From Prosthecomicrobium sp. N25 (GTDB taxonomy: Bacteria > Pseudomonadota > Alphaproteobacteria > Rhizobiales > Ancalomicrobiaceae): a DNA stretch of 64,000 nucleotides. The stretch is taken from positions 1-64,000 of the forward strand of contig NZ_JBBCAT010000005.1 of assembly GCF_037203705.1 (NCBI RefSeq), written 5' to 3'. Below are positions 18,738 to 27,869 of the stretch, in pieces. The notes beneath the pieces are model-generated. The model ran no database searches, was not told the origin of the DNA, and was given only the letters and a program-made list of their open reading frames with translations. Position 1 is the first letter of the stretch, and each line of letters begins with the position of its first letter. Both the position numbers and the translations under genes were made by a program.

Positions 18738-20114
18738 CTACTCGGCGGCCTGCCTATGTGCGGCGGCCGCTTCCTTCCGCAGCCCTTCGATCAGGGTGTC
18801 GCGCCAGTAGGCGTGCTGGATGACGAAGAGGCCCTCGTCCTCGGTCTTGGCGCCAGAAAGCAGCGGCTTCATCTGGATGGCCTCGGCGTCGTCGTCCGCG
18901 CCCTCGATCCAGTGCACCGCGCCGCGCGACAGGTCGTTCCACACGGCATGGCGGGCGCCGTAGCCGATCTGGCACGAGCGGAACTCCTCGAGGTCGTCCG
19001 GGGTCGCCATGCCGGAGGCGTTGAAGAAATCCTCGTACTGCCGGATCCGATGGGCCCTCGCCTCGGCGCTCTCGCCCTTCGGGGCGATGCAGTAGATCGT
19101 CACCTCGGTCTTATCGACCGAGATCGGCCGGTACATGCGGATCTGTGACGAGAACTGGTCCATGAGGAACACGTTCGGGTAGAGACACAGGTTGCGGCTC
19201 TTTTCGATCATCCAATCGGCGCGCGCCTGGCCGAACTGCGCCGCCAATTCGTCGCGGCGTTCCCAGTTCGGGCGATCCTGCGGGTTGCTCCAGTTGGTCC
19301 AGAGCAGCAGGTGACCGTGCTCGAAGGAGTAGAAGCCTCCGCCCTTCTTGGCCCAGCCGCCGGCGTCCATGGCCCGGATGTCGTCTTTCCCGGCCGCGGC
19401 CACGGCGGCAGCCTTGCGGGCCTGCGTGGTGGCGGCGTAGTTCCAGTGCACCGAGGACACGTGATAGCCATCGGCCCCGTTCTCCGCCTGGAGCTTCCAG
19501 TTGCCGTCGTAGATGTACTGCGAGTTCCCGCGCAGCACCTCGAGTCCCTCCGGCGACTGGTCGACGATCAGGTCGATGATCTTTCGGGACTCGCCGAGGT
19601 GCTCCTCGATCGGCTTCACGTCGGGATTCAGTGAACCGAACAGGAAGCCTCGGTAGTTGGCGAATTTCGCGACCTTCTGCAGGTCGTGGCTGCCGTTCTT
19701 GTTGAAGCTCTCGGGATACCCGGCGCCGTCGGGATCCTTCGCCTTCAGGAGCTTCCCGGTGTTGTTGAACGTCCAGCCATGGAACGGGCATGTATAGGTC
19801 GACTTGTTGCCGCGCTTGTGCCGGCAGATCATCGCGCCACGATGGGAACATGCGTTCAGGAAGCAGTGCAGCTGGCCGTTACGGTCGCGGCTGATGACGA
19901 TCGGCTGGCGGCCGATGAATCCGGTGATGTAGTCGTTGTTCTTCGGGATCTGGCTCTCATGGGCGAGATACACCCAATTGCCTTCCCAGATATGCCGCAT
20001 CTCGAGCTCGAACAGCTCCGGGTCGGTGAAGATGTCGCGGCGGCAGCGGTAGTGGCCGGTCTTCTCGTCGTGCTGGACGGAGTCCTGGAGGCGCTGGATC
20101 AGAGCTTCGGACAT
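18738..20114 (-). CDS. benA: Benzoate 1,2-dioxygenase large (alpha) subunit
   Basis: 458 aa. Rieske [2Fe-2S] ligands Cys89-x-His91 and Cys109-x2-His112 (CSH...CPFH). The mononuclear iron site is in [15 protein letters not shown] with a later carboxylate near DDLEEF. Length and the final [18 protein letters not shown] match BenA/XylX. Adds O2 to benzoate to give the cis-dihydrodiol. It lies 72 nt after catA, so cat and ben genes appear to form one transcription unit, an order less usual than separate ben and cat operons. Confidence 0.93.
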   Translation of the reverse strand: MSEALIQRLQDSVQHDEKTGHYRCRRDIFTDPELFELEMRHIWEGNWVYLAHESQIPKNNDYITGFIGRQPIVISRDRNGQLHCFLNACSHRGAMICRHKRGNKSTYTCPFHGWTFNNTGKLLKAKDPDGAGYPESFNKNGSHDLQKVAKFANYRGFLFGSLNPDVKPIEEHLGESRKIIDLIVDQSPEGLEVLRGNSQYIYDGNWKLQAENGADGYHVSSVHWNYAATTQARKAAAVAAAGKDDIRAMDAGGWAKKGGGFYSFEHGHLLLWTNWSNPQDRPNWERRDELAAQFGQARADWMIEKSRNLCLYPNVFLMDQFSSQIRMYRPISVDKTEVTIYCIAPKGESAEARAHRIRQYEDFFNASGMATPDDLEEFRSCQIGYGARHAVWNDLSRGAVHWIEGADDDAEAIQMKPLLSGAKTEDEGLFVIQHAYWRDTLIEGLRKEAAAAHRQAAE

Positions 20115-20186
20115 GGCGTTCTCCCCTCGTGTTCGCTTTTTCGGCGGGGGCCGCGCTCTTCGGCGCGGCCCGTCTGTCGCGATCGG

Positions 20187-21116
20187 TCAGGCGGCGATGA
20201 CGTGTTCGCGCGCGACCTCGGTCGCCGGGGCTCCGGCCCGCTCCTTGGTGAGGACGATGTCGAACTTCGCCCTGGCGAAGGGCCGGTTGAAGCCGGCGCT
20301 GCGGATCTCGCCCGGATCGGTCACGCGCTCGAGGGTGACGATCAGCTCGTCACGGGTCCCGAAGGCGAAGTCGGTGTAGAGGTACTTGTCGCCGGTGAAG
20401 TTGAACTGGGTGGTCAGCTTCCGGTAGCCGGGCGCCGAGATGAAGAAGTGCACGTGAGCCGGGCGCTCCGCATGGCGCCCGAGCAGGTTCATGGCCTTGC
20501 GCGTGCAGCTCTCGGGCGGGCAGCCGTAGCCGTTCGGCACGATGGAGCGGGCGAGGTACCGCCCCTTGGCATCGGTCTCGATCCGGCGGCGCAGGTTGTA
20601 GGGCGCCTGCTCCCCGTCGATGAACGAATAGCCGCCCTTCGAGTTGGCGTGCCAGATGTCGACGATCGCGCCGGAGATGATGTTGCCGTCTTCTCCGCGC
20701 ACCTGGCCCTCGATGATGAAGGGTTCGCCCGGATCCGTGCCGTCGTCCATGCGGGCCTCGCCCTTGGAGAGCGGGGCACCAGCGACGTAGAGCGGCCCTT
20801 CGATGGTCCGCATCGTCCCGCCCTTGATGCCCGCCCGCTTCTCGGCCTCGTCGAGGCGGAGGTCCAGGAAGTGCTCGAGGGCGACACCGGGCACGAGCAG
20901 ACCGAACTCGTTGTTCTTGGCGGTCTGGCCCAGGAAGGTCATGGCCGACCAGAACTCCTCCATCGTCACGTCACACTCGTCGATCACCTGCATCAGGCGA
21001 TAGAGGAGCCGGTTGGTGACTTCCTTGACGCGGGCATCGCCTCCGGTCTGGCCGATGCCGGACGCTTCGGCCGCGAGGGCCTTCATCTGGGACTTGCTGA
21101 TCAGGTTGGCAGGCAT
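20187..21116 (-). CDS. catA: Catechol 1,2-dioxygenase
   Basis: 309 aa intradiol dioxygenase. N-terminal helical dimerisation domain (about 1-100), then the catalytic barrel; RYLARSIVPNGYGCPPES gives the iron Tyr pair region and RPAHVHFFISAPGYRKLTTQ the two His ligands. Cleaves catechol to cis,cis-muconate. Follows catC by 33 nt in the operon and precedes benA. Confidence 0.94.
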   Translation of the reverse strand: MPANLISKSQMKALAAEASGIGQTGGDARVKEVTNRLLYRLMQVIDECDVTMEEFWSAMTFLGQTAKNNEFGLLVPGVALEHFLDLRLDEAEKRAGIKGGTMRTIEGPLYVAGAPLSKGEARMDDGTDPGEPFIIEGQVRGEDGNIISGAIVDIWHANSKGGYSFIDGEQAPYNLRRRIETDAKGRYLARSIVPNGYGCPPESCTRKAMNLLGRHAERPAHVHFFISAPGYRKLTTQFNFTGDKYLYTDFAFGTRDELIVTLERVTDPGEIRSAGFNRPFARAKFDIVLTKERAGAPATEVAREHVIAA

Positions 21117-21149
21117 GGCATTTCCCCCGTTTTGGTGAGTTCCGACGGT

Positions 21150-21440
21150 TCAGCGATCGTCGTCGTGGATCGACGACGGGTGGCGGCAGAGCGGAGACAC
21201 GTCGATCTCCATGAAAGGAAAGAGCGGCAGGGTCGACAGGATGTCGTGCAGTTCCTGCGGGCTCTCGACGTCGAAGACCGAAATGTTCGCGTACTGGCCG
21301 GCCACCCTCCAAAGGTGACGCCACTTGCCCGACCGTTGCAGCTCCTGTGCGCGGGCGCGTTCCGTGGCCTTGAGCTGATCGGCCGTCGCGGCCGGCAGGT
21401 CGTGGGGCAATCGCACCGTCATGCGGACGTTGAAAAGCAT
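21150..21440 (-). CDS. catC: Muconolactone delta-isomerase
   Basis: 96 aa, the standard CatC length, with MLFNVRMTVRLPHDLPA, LWRVAGQYANISVFDVESPQEL and LHDILSTLPLFPFMEIDV. Converts muconolactone to 3-oxoadipate enol-lactone, the PcaD substrate. Starts 3 nt after catB stop, so the two are coupled. Confidence 0.95.
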   Translation of the reverse strand: MLFNVRMTVRLPHDLPAATADQLKATERARAQELQRSGKWRHLWRVAGQYANISVFDVESPQELHDILSTLPLFPFMEIDVSPLCRHPSSIHDDDR

Positions 21441-21443
21441 GGC

Positions 21444-22619
21444 TCAGGACCCCGTCTTTAGCCGCGGCATGACATGGACGCCGCGCTCCTGCCGATCGCG
21501 GCGGAACCGGCTCAGCTGGCTTTCGTCGATCGACACGCCGAGCCCGGGACCCGTCGGGACTCCGAGGCTGAACTCGGCGTAGTCGAGCGGATGCTCGAGA
21601 ATCTCCTCCGTGAGGAGCAGCGGGCCGAACAACTCGGTGCCCCACTCGATCCGCGGGAAGGTCGCGAAGAGCTGGGCGGCGGCCGCGGTGGCGACGCCGG
21701 CTTCCAGCATGGTCCCGCCATACAGGCCGATCCCGGCCGCCTCGGCGATGGCCGCGACCTTCGCCGCGGCAAAGAGGCCCCCGGACTGCAGGATCTTGAG
21801 GGCGAACACGTCAGCCGCCTCGGCCCGGGCGACGATGAAGGCCGTCTCGGGACCCTGCAGCGACTCGTCCGCCATGATGGCGACGGACGTCTCGCGAGCC
21901 AGGCGCGCCAGGCCGCCGAGGTTCTTGTAAGCGACCGGCTGCTCGATCAGGTCGACTCCCGCGTCCTTCAGGAGCGGCAGGCAGGCCGAAGCCGTGGCCT
22001 CGCTCCACGCCTGGTTGACGTCGACGCGAATCGAAGCCTTGTCGCCGAGTGCGTGCTTGATGGCTGCGACATGGGCGATGTTGGCCTTCGGGTCGCCCTT
22101 GCCGATCTTCAGCTTGAAGATGTTGTGGCGGCGGCGGGAGAGCATCTCCTCGGCCTCGGCGATGTCGCGGCCGGTGTCGCCGCTGGCGAGCGTCCAGGCC
22201 ACGGGCAGGCGCTCGTGCTGCCGTCCCCCGAAGAGATCGGAAATCGAGAGACCCTTGCGCCTCCCGAAGGAATCCAGCAGCGCCGTCTCGATCGCACATT
22301 TCGCGAAGTTGTTGCCCTGGACGGACCTGCCGATCAGCGACATCGTCTCGCCGATGCGATCCGGGTCGGCCTGCATTAGAATTGGCGACATGTAGGTGTC
22401 GATCGCCAGCTTCATGCCTTCCGGGCTCTCGGGACCGTAGGCGAGCCCGCCGATGGTGGCGCCCTCGCCGATGCCCACGGTGCCGTCCGAGGTCCGGATC
22501 CTGACGATCATCAGGGTCTGGCCGCTCATCGTGGTCATGGCCAGTTGGTGCGGTCGGATGGTCGGCAGGTCGACCAGGATGGTCTCGACCTTCTCGATTT
22601 TCACGGCAGGATTGGACAC
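21444..22619 (-). CDS. catB: Muconate cycloisomerase
   Basis: Enolase-superfamily muconate-lactonising enzyme, 391 aa from a GTG at 22619. Active-site marks: FKLKIGKGD (KxK base), metal ligands in RVDVNQAW, DLIEQPV and MADESLQ, and the opposing Lys in ALKILQSGG. An in-frame ATG at 22700 lies inside the LysR palindrome and would add 27 residues, so GTG is preferred. Open frame continues upstream to 23651 but that part is only the complement of the next gene. First gene of the cat-ben operon. Confidence 0.91.
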   Translation of the reverse strand: MSNPAVKIEKVETILVDLPTIRPHQLAMTTMSGQTLMIVRIRTSDGTVGIGEGATIGGLAYGPESPEGMKLAIDTYMSPILMQADPDRIGETMSLIGRSVQGNNFAKCAIETALLDSFGRRKGLSISDLFGGRQHERLPVAWTLASGDTGRDIAEAEEMLSRRRHNIFKLKIGKGDPKANIAHVAAIKHALGDKASIRVDVNQAWSEATASACLPLLKDAGVDLIEQPVAYKNLGGLARLARETSVAIMADESLQGPETAFIVARAEAADVFALKILQSGGLFAAAKVAAIAEAAGIGLYGGTMLEAGVATAAAAQLFATFPRIEWGTELFGPLLLTEEILEHPLDYAEFSLGVPTGPGLGVSIDESQLSRFRRDRQERGVHVMPRLKTGS

Positions 22620-22673
22620 GGTTTTCTCGGCTCCACCTTGACGATCGGACCATATGTCCGCCGGGCGGCCTCC

Positions 22674-22692
22674 GACAGGATCGATTGCGTCT
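22674..22692. repeat. 19-bp promoter block, copy 2
   Basis: Same 19 bases as 16027-16045, placed 6 nt from the palindrome as in the first copy (gap of six bases in both). Conservation of sequence and spacing argues for a shared promoter rather than chance. Confidence 0.75.
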
Positions 22693-22698
22693 ATTGTC

Positions 22699-22713
22699 AT
22701 ACCGCTCAGGTAT
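22699..22713. promoter_or_regulatory. LysR-type operator before catB
   Basis: Perfect ATAC-N7-GTAT (T-N11-A class), the consensus reported for BenM/CatM/CatR regulators of muconate-responsive genes. Centre about 87 nt upstream of the catB GTG. Confidence 0.65.
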
Positions 22714-22797
22714 GGGGCGGCAGCGTCGATAGCCGGCCGATCGAACGCGGCCTGGCCACGCCGGATCGGGATCGTCACCTGCTGATGTCGAAGCCTC

Positions 22798-22812
22798 ATG
22801 CCCCGCAGGTAT
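22798..22812. promoter_or_regulatory. LysR-type operator before BKACE
   Basis: ATGC-N7-GTAT, one base off consensus, centred about 166 nt upstream of the BKACE ATG. Could serve the plus-strand operon or act as a second site for catB by looping, as BenM does with its tandem sites. Confidence 0.45.
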
Positions 22813-22970
22813 GCAGACATACTCCCCGCAGCATTGCCCCGCGGACGCGAATGAGGTGACGGTCCGGCCCGGCCGGCGAGCACCGACCGGGCATGCGCCG
22901 CACACGCTATCGATCGCGTGCCGCATGCGCCGCTGGGACGGTGCGTTCTGCCGGAAGAAGGAACGAAGAC

Positions 22971-23816
22971 ATGCCAAGCCCCGCGGAGAACCCCTGCATC
23001 ATCTGCGTCGCGATCACCGGGTCGCTGCCGACGAAGCTGAACAACCCGGCGGTGCCGATCTCCGTCGACGAGCAGGTGGAGAGCGCGCAAGAGGCGTTCG
23101 AGGCAGGTGCCACCATCGCGCACTGCCACGTGCGTGACGACGAGGGCCGTCCGACCTCCGACCCGGAGCGCTTCGCCCTCCTGAAGGAGGGGCTCGAGAA
23201 GCACTGCCCCGGGATGGTCGTGCAGCTCTCGACGGGCGGGCGCTCGGGCGCGGGAAAGGCGCGCGGCGGCATGCTGCCGCTGCGCCCGGACATGGCGTCC
23301 CTGTCTGTCGGCTCGAACAACTTCCCGACGCGCGTCTACGAGAATCCGCCCGACCTGGTGGACTGGCTCGCCTCGGAGATGCTGACCCACGACGTGAAGC
23401 CGGAGATCGAGGCCTTCGACCTCAGCCACATCGTCCAGGCCACGCGCATGGTCGCCGACGGCCGGTTGAAGGGTCCGCTCTACGTCCAGTTCGTGATGGG
23501 CGTGAAAAACGCGATGCCGGCGGACAAACCCGTCTTCGACTTCTACATCGAGACGCTGAAGCGCTTGGCGCCGGACGCGCAGTGGTGTGCGGCGGGCATC
23601 GGCGCGGACCAACTCACGATCAACGAGTGGTCGATCGCCGCCGGCGGTCACACCCGGACCGGGCTCGAGGACAACGTCCGGCTCGACCGGGAACGCCTCG
23701 CCCCCTCCAACGCGGCGCTAGTGAAACGCGCCGCCGAGATCTGCGCGCGCCATGGGCGCCCCGTCGCCACGTGGCAGCAGACACGAACCATCCTCGGCCT
23801 GCGCATGCCGGCCTGA
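22971..23816 (+). CDS. Beta-keto acid cleavage enzyme (BKACE, DUF849)
   Basis: 281 aa from the ATG at 22971, which follows AAGGAAC; an upstream frame start at 22893 lacks a ribosome site. Family marks: ITGSLPTK start, zinc-binding His51 and His53 in [26 protein letters not shown], and [12 protein letters not shown] near the C-terminus with the family's Glu. BKACE enzymes join a beta-keto acid and acetyl-CoA to make acetoacetate and the CoA ester of the shortened acid; the founding member acts in lysine fermentation. Here it leads an operon with a SCOT-type CoA-transferase, opposite a pathway that yields 3-oxoadipate. The inferred substrate is 3-oxoadipate, giving succinyl-CoA + acetoacetate. 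Substrate residues cannot be judged by eye. Confidence 0.87.
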   Translation: MPSPAENPCIICVAITGSLPTKLNNPAVPISVDEQVESAQEAFEAGATIAHCHVRDDEGRPTSDPERFALLKEGLEKHCPGMVVQLSTGGRSGAGKARGGMLPLRPDMASLSVGSNNFPTRVYENPPDLVDWLASEMLTHDVKPEIEAFDLSHIVQATRMVADGRLKGPLYVQFVMGVKNAMPADKPVFDFYIETLKRLAPDAQWCAAGIGADQLTINEWSIAAGGHTRTGLEDNVRLDRERLAPSNAALVKRAAEICARHGRPVATWQQTRTILGLRMPA

Positions 23817-23833
23817 CCCACGGACCCCGAGCC

Positions 23834-24535
23834 ATGACGAACAAGACATATCGTAGAGCCGAGGAGGCGCTCGACGGCGTGCTGACCGACGGCATGACGG
23901 TCGCCGCCGGCGGCTTCGGCCTTTGCGGCATCCCGGAGTTGCTGATCGCGGCGATCAGGGACGCCGGCACCAAGAACCTCACGGTGGCGTCGAACAACGC
24001 CGGCGTGGATGGCTTTGGCCTGGGTGTCCTGCTCGCGACCCGGCAGGTCAAGAAGATGATCTCGTCCTATGTGGGCGAGAACGCCGAGTTCATGCGCCAG
24101 TACCTCTCCGGCGAGCTCGAGCTCGAGTTCAACCCGCAGGGCACGCTGGCCGAGCGCATGCGCGCGGGGGGCGCCGGCATCCCCGGCTTCTACACCAAGA
24201 CGGGCGTGGGCACGATCGTCGCCGAGGGCAAGGAGCACAAGGTCTTCGACGGCGCGACCTACATCTTGGAGCACGGCATCGTGGCGGACCTGTCGATCGT
24301 GAAGGCCTGGAAGGCCGACCCGTCGGGCAACCTCGTGTTCCGCAAGACGGCCCGCAACTTCAACGTGCCTGCAGCGACCTGCGGAAAGATCTGCGTGGCG
24401 GAAGTCGAGGAGATCGTGCCGCTGGGCTCGCTCGATCCTGACCATATCCACCTGCCCGGCATCTACGTGCACCGTCTGATCCAGGGCGAGCACGAGAAGC
24501 GCATCGAGCAGCGCACCGTCCGCAGGCGAGCCTAA
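23834..24535 (+). CDS. scoA: 3-oxoacid CoA-transferase subunit A (SCOT type)
   Basis: 233 aa. [58 protein letters not shown] and FRKTARNFN match the N-terminal half of succinyl-CoA:3-oxoacid (acetoacetate) CoA-transferase more closely than PcaI, whose equivalents I remember as GGFGTAGMP and SFPRQ. It could still act on 3-oxoadipate. Starts 17 nt after BKACE and 12 nt before scoB: one operon. Confidence 0.88.
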   Translation: MTNKTYRRAEEALDGVLTDGMTVAAGGFGLCGIPELLIAAIRDAGTKNLTVASNNAGVDGFGLGVLLATRQVKKMISSYVGENAEFMRQYLSGELELEFNPQGTLAERMRAGGAGIPGFYTKTGVGTIVAEGKEHKVFDGATYILEHGIVADLSIVKAWKADPSGNLVFRKTARNFNVPAATCGKICVAEVEEIVPLGSLDPDHIHLPGIYVHRLIQGEHEKRIEQRTVRRRA

Positions 24536-24547
24536 GGGGAGACGAAC

Positions 24548-25174
24548 ATGGCATGGAACCGCGATCAGATGGCCGCCCGCGCCGCGAAGGAGCTGCAGGA
24601 CGGCTGGTACGTCAACCTCGGCATCGGCATCCCCACGCTGGTGTCGAACCACATCCCCGAGGGCGTGCACGTCACCCTTCAGTCCGAGAACGGGATGCTC
24701 GGCATGGGACCCTTCCCGTATGAGGGCGAGGAGGACCCCGACCTGATCAACGCCGGCAAGCAGACGATCACCGAGCTGCCCCAGACGGCCTATTTCGACA
24801 GTGCCCAGAGCTTCGGGATGATCCGGGGCGGCAAGATCGCGATGGCGATCCTCGGCGGCATGGAAGTGTCGGAGGAAGGCGATCTCGCCAACTGGATGGT
24901 GCCGGGCAAGCTCGTCAAGGGCATGGGCGGCGCCATGGATCTCGTCGCCGGCGTCGGCAGGGTGGTGGTCGTCATGGACCACACGAGCAAGACGGGTGAG
25001 AGCAAGGTGCTGCGCAAGTGCACCCTGCCGCTCACCGGCAGAGGCGTGGTGAACCGCATCATCACCAATCTAGGCGTTCTGGATGTGGTTCCTGGCGGTC
25101 TGGCGATCGTCGAACTCGCCGACGGCGTCACCGAAGGGGAGCTGCGTGCGGCCACGGAGGCGACGCTGCTATGA
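24548..25174 (+). CDS. scoB: 3-oxoacid CoA-transferase subunit B (SCOT type)
   Basis: 208 aa. The catalytic Glu is Glu47 in [64 protein letters not shown] and [16 protein letters not shown] follow the C-terminal half of SCOT closely. With ScoA it would move CoA from succinyl-CoA to acetoacetate. Start ATG 24548 follows AGGGGAGACGAAC. Confidence 0.9.
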   Translation: MAWNRDQMAARAAKELQDGWYVNLGIGIPTLVSNHIPEGVHVTLQSENGMLGMGPFPYEGEEDPDLINAGKQTITELPQTAYFDSAQSFGMIRGGKIAMAILGGMEVSEEGDLANWMVPGKLVKGMGGAMDLVAGVGRVVVVMDHTSKTGESKVLRKCTLPLTGRGVVNRIITNLGVLDVVPGGLAIVELADGVTEGELRAATEATLL

Positions 25175-25255
25175 CGGGGCCGGATCACCTCGCCGTATGC
25201 GGGTCGTCTCGGACAGGTTCGGGACCATGCCGGCCCGCCTTGTCGGAGGCCTACG

Positions 25256-26164
25256 CTATTTGCCGAAGGTGATGCCCTCGCGCGCGTAAATGTCCTTTAT
25301 GAGCCGCAGGATGAGCTTGATCTCCGGCGACTTGTCGTCCCACCGGGAGGACATGATGATGGGCGCCGTGGCGTCCGGCTCGTCCAGCGGCCGATAGACG
25401 ACCTTGTCGCGGCGGAGCGTCTGCACCGATGCCGGGACGGGGCAGCACCCGATGCCCGCGGCCACCAGCCCCAGCGCAGCCTGCAGTTCCTTGATCTCCA
25501 TCACCGCCGTCGGTTTGACGCCTGCTGCGTGAAACAGGCTCAGAACCCGGTCCGCGTAGCTGGGCCGGGGATGCTTGGGATAAACGATCACCGTTTCGTC
25601 GGTCAGGTCGCCGAGGCGCACGGGCAGTTCCCGCGTGGCCAAGGCGTGGCCCGACGGGACGGCGACGACCAGCGGCTCGTTTCGCAGGAGCTGATGGCGC
25701 AAGGCGCTGTCTTCCATCGGGATCCTGCCGAAGCCGACGTCGATGCGACCTTCCTTGAGCGCTGCCGCCTGTTCGAACGTCGTGAGTTCAAGAAGATTGA
25801 GCTCCACCTCCGGGCGCGCGGCGCGATAGGAGCGGATCACCTCGGGGAGGTAGCCGTAGAGCGTGGACGCGACGAAGCCGATGCCAATACGGGCACGCTT
25901 CGCCTCCTGAAAGCGCCTGACGACGTGGGGGATCGACTCGAACTTCTCAATCGTCTGGACCGCCTGCTCATAAACGAGCTGTCCCGCATCGGTCAGAGTC
26001 CAGGGCCGGCTGCCGCGCTTAATCAGCCCGACGCCAAGTTCTGCCTCGAGCTGCTGGATCTGCCTGCTCAACGGAGGCTGCGCCACCCTGAGCCGCTCCG
26101 CTGCCCGAGTGAAGCTGCGCTCCTCCGCAACAGCCACAAAGTAGCGAAGATGGCGCAACTCCAT
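25256..26164 (-). CDS. LysR-family regulator (BenM/CatM/CatR-like)
   Basis: 302 aa. N-terminal winged HTH MELRHLRYFVAVAEERSFTRAAERL...QPPLSRQIQQLE (1-60), then a periplasmic-binding-like effector domain with FVASTLYGYLPEVI and EGRIDVGFGRIPMED, typical of the CatM/BenM/CbnR group that answers to cis,cis-muconate or benzoate. Convergent with scoB. It is the only LysR gene in the window and the likely ligand of the ATAC-N7-GTAT sites at 16052, 22699 and 22798. Unusual in that it does not sit divergent to the genes it is expected to control. Confidence 0.9.
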   Translation of the reverse strand: MELRHLRYFVAVAEERSFTRAAERLRVAQPPLSRQIQQLEAELGVGLIKRGSRPWTLTDAGQLVYEQAVQTIEKFESIPHVVRRFQEAKRARIGIGFVASTLYGYLPEVIRSYRAARPEVELNLLELTTFEQAAALKEGRIDVGFGRIPMEDSALRHQLLRNEPLVVAVPSGHALATRELPVRLGDLTDETVIVYPKHPRPSYADRVLSLFHAAGVKPTAVMEIKELQAALGLVAAGIGCCPVPASVQTLRRDKVVYRPLDEPDATAPIIMSSRWDDKSPEIKLILRLIKDIYAREGITFGK

Positions 26165-26702
26165 CCCACCCTCCCATAGTACTTTTTTGTTGCGCTCCCG
26201 GTCCCAGAGCCGAGGCGAAGCCGGACCCTATAACGGTAGTCCAGAGGAAGCCATTCCCTTCGATCAGCGGGTGCCACTCCGGCGCGCAAAGCCCCGGACT
26301 GAGTTGGGCTCCTACTCGATGCCGCAGAGCCTGACCGGCGTATGGGCCAGCTGCCTGCCGGCAACTTTGTCGAGGGGCGGTCGATATGCCGTCGTGAGAA
26401 ATGTAGCGTCGGAGGGCGGGGCGCGCTGCGGCCTCGGAGGGTATGCCATGCAGCTCCTTCACTGGCGCGGCTTTGAAGCAGGCGATGCGGTTGTCCGCGC
26501 CCAGGTCGTCGACCGCCTCGAGTAGACGATGCCGGAGCCAGCGGCGTGTGTCGTCGTGATCGGTGAAGAGGATCAGGCCGGCGCCCGTCCAGCGGCCTGG
26601 AGGCGTAGGGTCGATCTGGTCACGGCCAAAAGCAGATTCTGAACGCCTGGGTTTTGTTGGTATGCCTATTGGTATCGAAGCGCCATTCCTTGCGAGGCTA
26701 GG
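26165..26702. other. Scar region with an unrecognised minus-strand open frame
   Basis: From about 26695 down to 26200 the minus strand stays open, with a middle part reading GRWTGAGLILFTDHDDTRRW and LGADNRIACFKAAPVKELHG. The composition looks coding, but there is no good start or ribosome site and I cannot match a family. Probably a decayed mobile-element gene next to the tyrosine-recombinase remnant. The first 100 nt also hold the LysR promoter. Confidence 0.3.
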
Positions 26703-27059
26703 TCACCTGCGGCTCCTTCCGGACATCCTGCTGCTCAAGATGACGCCGTTTACCGCGCGACTGGCGACAGTCTGGCTGGCGCGGACGTAATAGCGTTCGG
26801 TCGTCCGGAAGTACCGATACCCGAGAAGGGGTGCAGCGAGGCGCGCGGCTTCCGGAGCTTCCTCCACAAAGGTGGTCGCAGCCGCGGCCCGGAACCGGCG
26901 CGGGTTGATCGCTTCGCCGAACAGGCGCTCGGTCGCCCCCTTAATACGGAGGTGAATGGTGTGCTGGACCAGAGGCTTTCCTTCGAATGTCTGCCATAGC
27001 GCAGTGCACTCCGGCGCCGGGTTGAAGCACGGACGGACGCGCTCCAGGTACACAGCCAA
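26703..27059 (-). pseudogene. Tyrosine recombinase C-terminal remnant
   Basis: 118 codons matching the catalytic end of phage-type integrases: INPRRFRAAAATTF, LAAPLLGYRYFRTTERYYVRA. The nucleophile Tyr (RYY) and the box II Arg are present, but the conserved His of HxxR is Arg and the second His (LGH) is Tyr. The N-terminal half is absent. Inactive remnant marking a former integration end. Confidence 0.75.
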
Positions 27060-27063
27060 GTAG

Positions 27064-27869
27064 CACAGCGGTTACGCCGTACACGGTGTCGAGCTCTGCT
27101 TTGCTTGCAGGATTCACAGATGTCGACGGAGATACGTTGTCGATCGTTAATCTGACTGCCTCGAACGGCACGATCGTCAACAATGGCAATGGCACGTGGA
27201 CTATCACACCGAGCGCCAACTTCAACGGCCAGGTCACGCTCACCTACGACGTGACCGATGGGCTGGCCTCGATTTCGGCAAGCAACAGCTACGTCTTGAA
27301 CCCGGTCAACGACGCCCCGGTCGGCACCGCGCCGGCCTCGCTCGCCGATGGCGTCGAGGACGTCGCCTATGTGGTCTCGGCCGCCGACCTGCTGGCCGGC
27401 TACTCGGATTCGGACGGGGACACGCTGTCGATCGGCAGCCTGACCACGTCCTTGGGCACGGTCGTCGACAACGGTGACGGCACCTGGACCATCACCCAGG
27501 CGGCCAACTTCAACGGCCCGGTGACCGTCGACTTCACGGTCGTGGACGGCAACGGCGGCTCGGTCGCCGGCTCGACCGGCTATGCGGTTGCGCCGGTCAA
27601 CGACGCGCCGGTCGGCAACTCGACGGCCGTGCTGGCGAATGGCGCCGCGGGCACCCCCTACACGATTTCGGCTGCGGCGCTACTCGCCGGCTTCACCGAT
27701 ATCGACGGCGACACGCTGTCGATCTCGAGCCTCATTGCCTCGGCCGGCACGGTGGTCGACAACCAGAACGGCACCTGGACGATCACGCCAGCGGCGAACT
27801 TCAGCGGGCAAGTGGTTCTGAGCTTCACCGTGACCGACGGTCTCGCTTCGATCGCCGGATCGAACCAGT
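27064..27869 (+). pseudogene. Fragment of a cadherin-like/VCBS tandem-repeat adhesin
   Basis: Nearly three 96-97-residue repeats beginning LLAGFTDVDGDTLSI (27101), LLAGYSDSDGDTLSI (27389) and LLAGFTDIDGDTLSI (27680), each with GTWTITPxANFNG, VTDGLAS and PVNDAPVG. This is the repeat unit of large secreted RTX-type adhesins. The frame starts in mid-repeat near 27064 without a start codon and ends at 27869, where the sequence passes into the last codons of the convergent FAD gene. Truncated at both ends, so not a functional protein. Confidence 0.8.

Larger units (their letters stand above)
22620..22970. other. Divergent control region catB / BKACE
   Basis: 351 nt between divergent operons. Holds the second copy of the 19-bp block (22674-22692) and two LysR-type palindromes (22699-22713 and 22798-22812), one near each operon, about 99 nt apart centre to centre. 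No coding sequence seen. Confidence 0.65.

Noticed and set aside
22620-23651. Open extension of catB upstream to 23651
   Set aside because: It is the complement of the BKACE gene and runs through the operators; catB family length fits the GTG at 22619.
23834-25174. Calling the CoA-transferase pair PcaI/PcaJ
   Set aside because: Context favours it, but the sequence blocks are those of SCOT; named scoA/scoB with the 3-oxoadipate role kept as an alternative.
27101-27869. Cadherin repeats as a CRISPR or DNA repeat array
   Set aside because: The period is 288-291 nt and in frame with a known protein repeat; no short direct repeats with spacers are present anywhere in the window.
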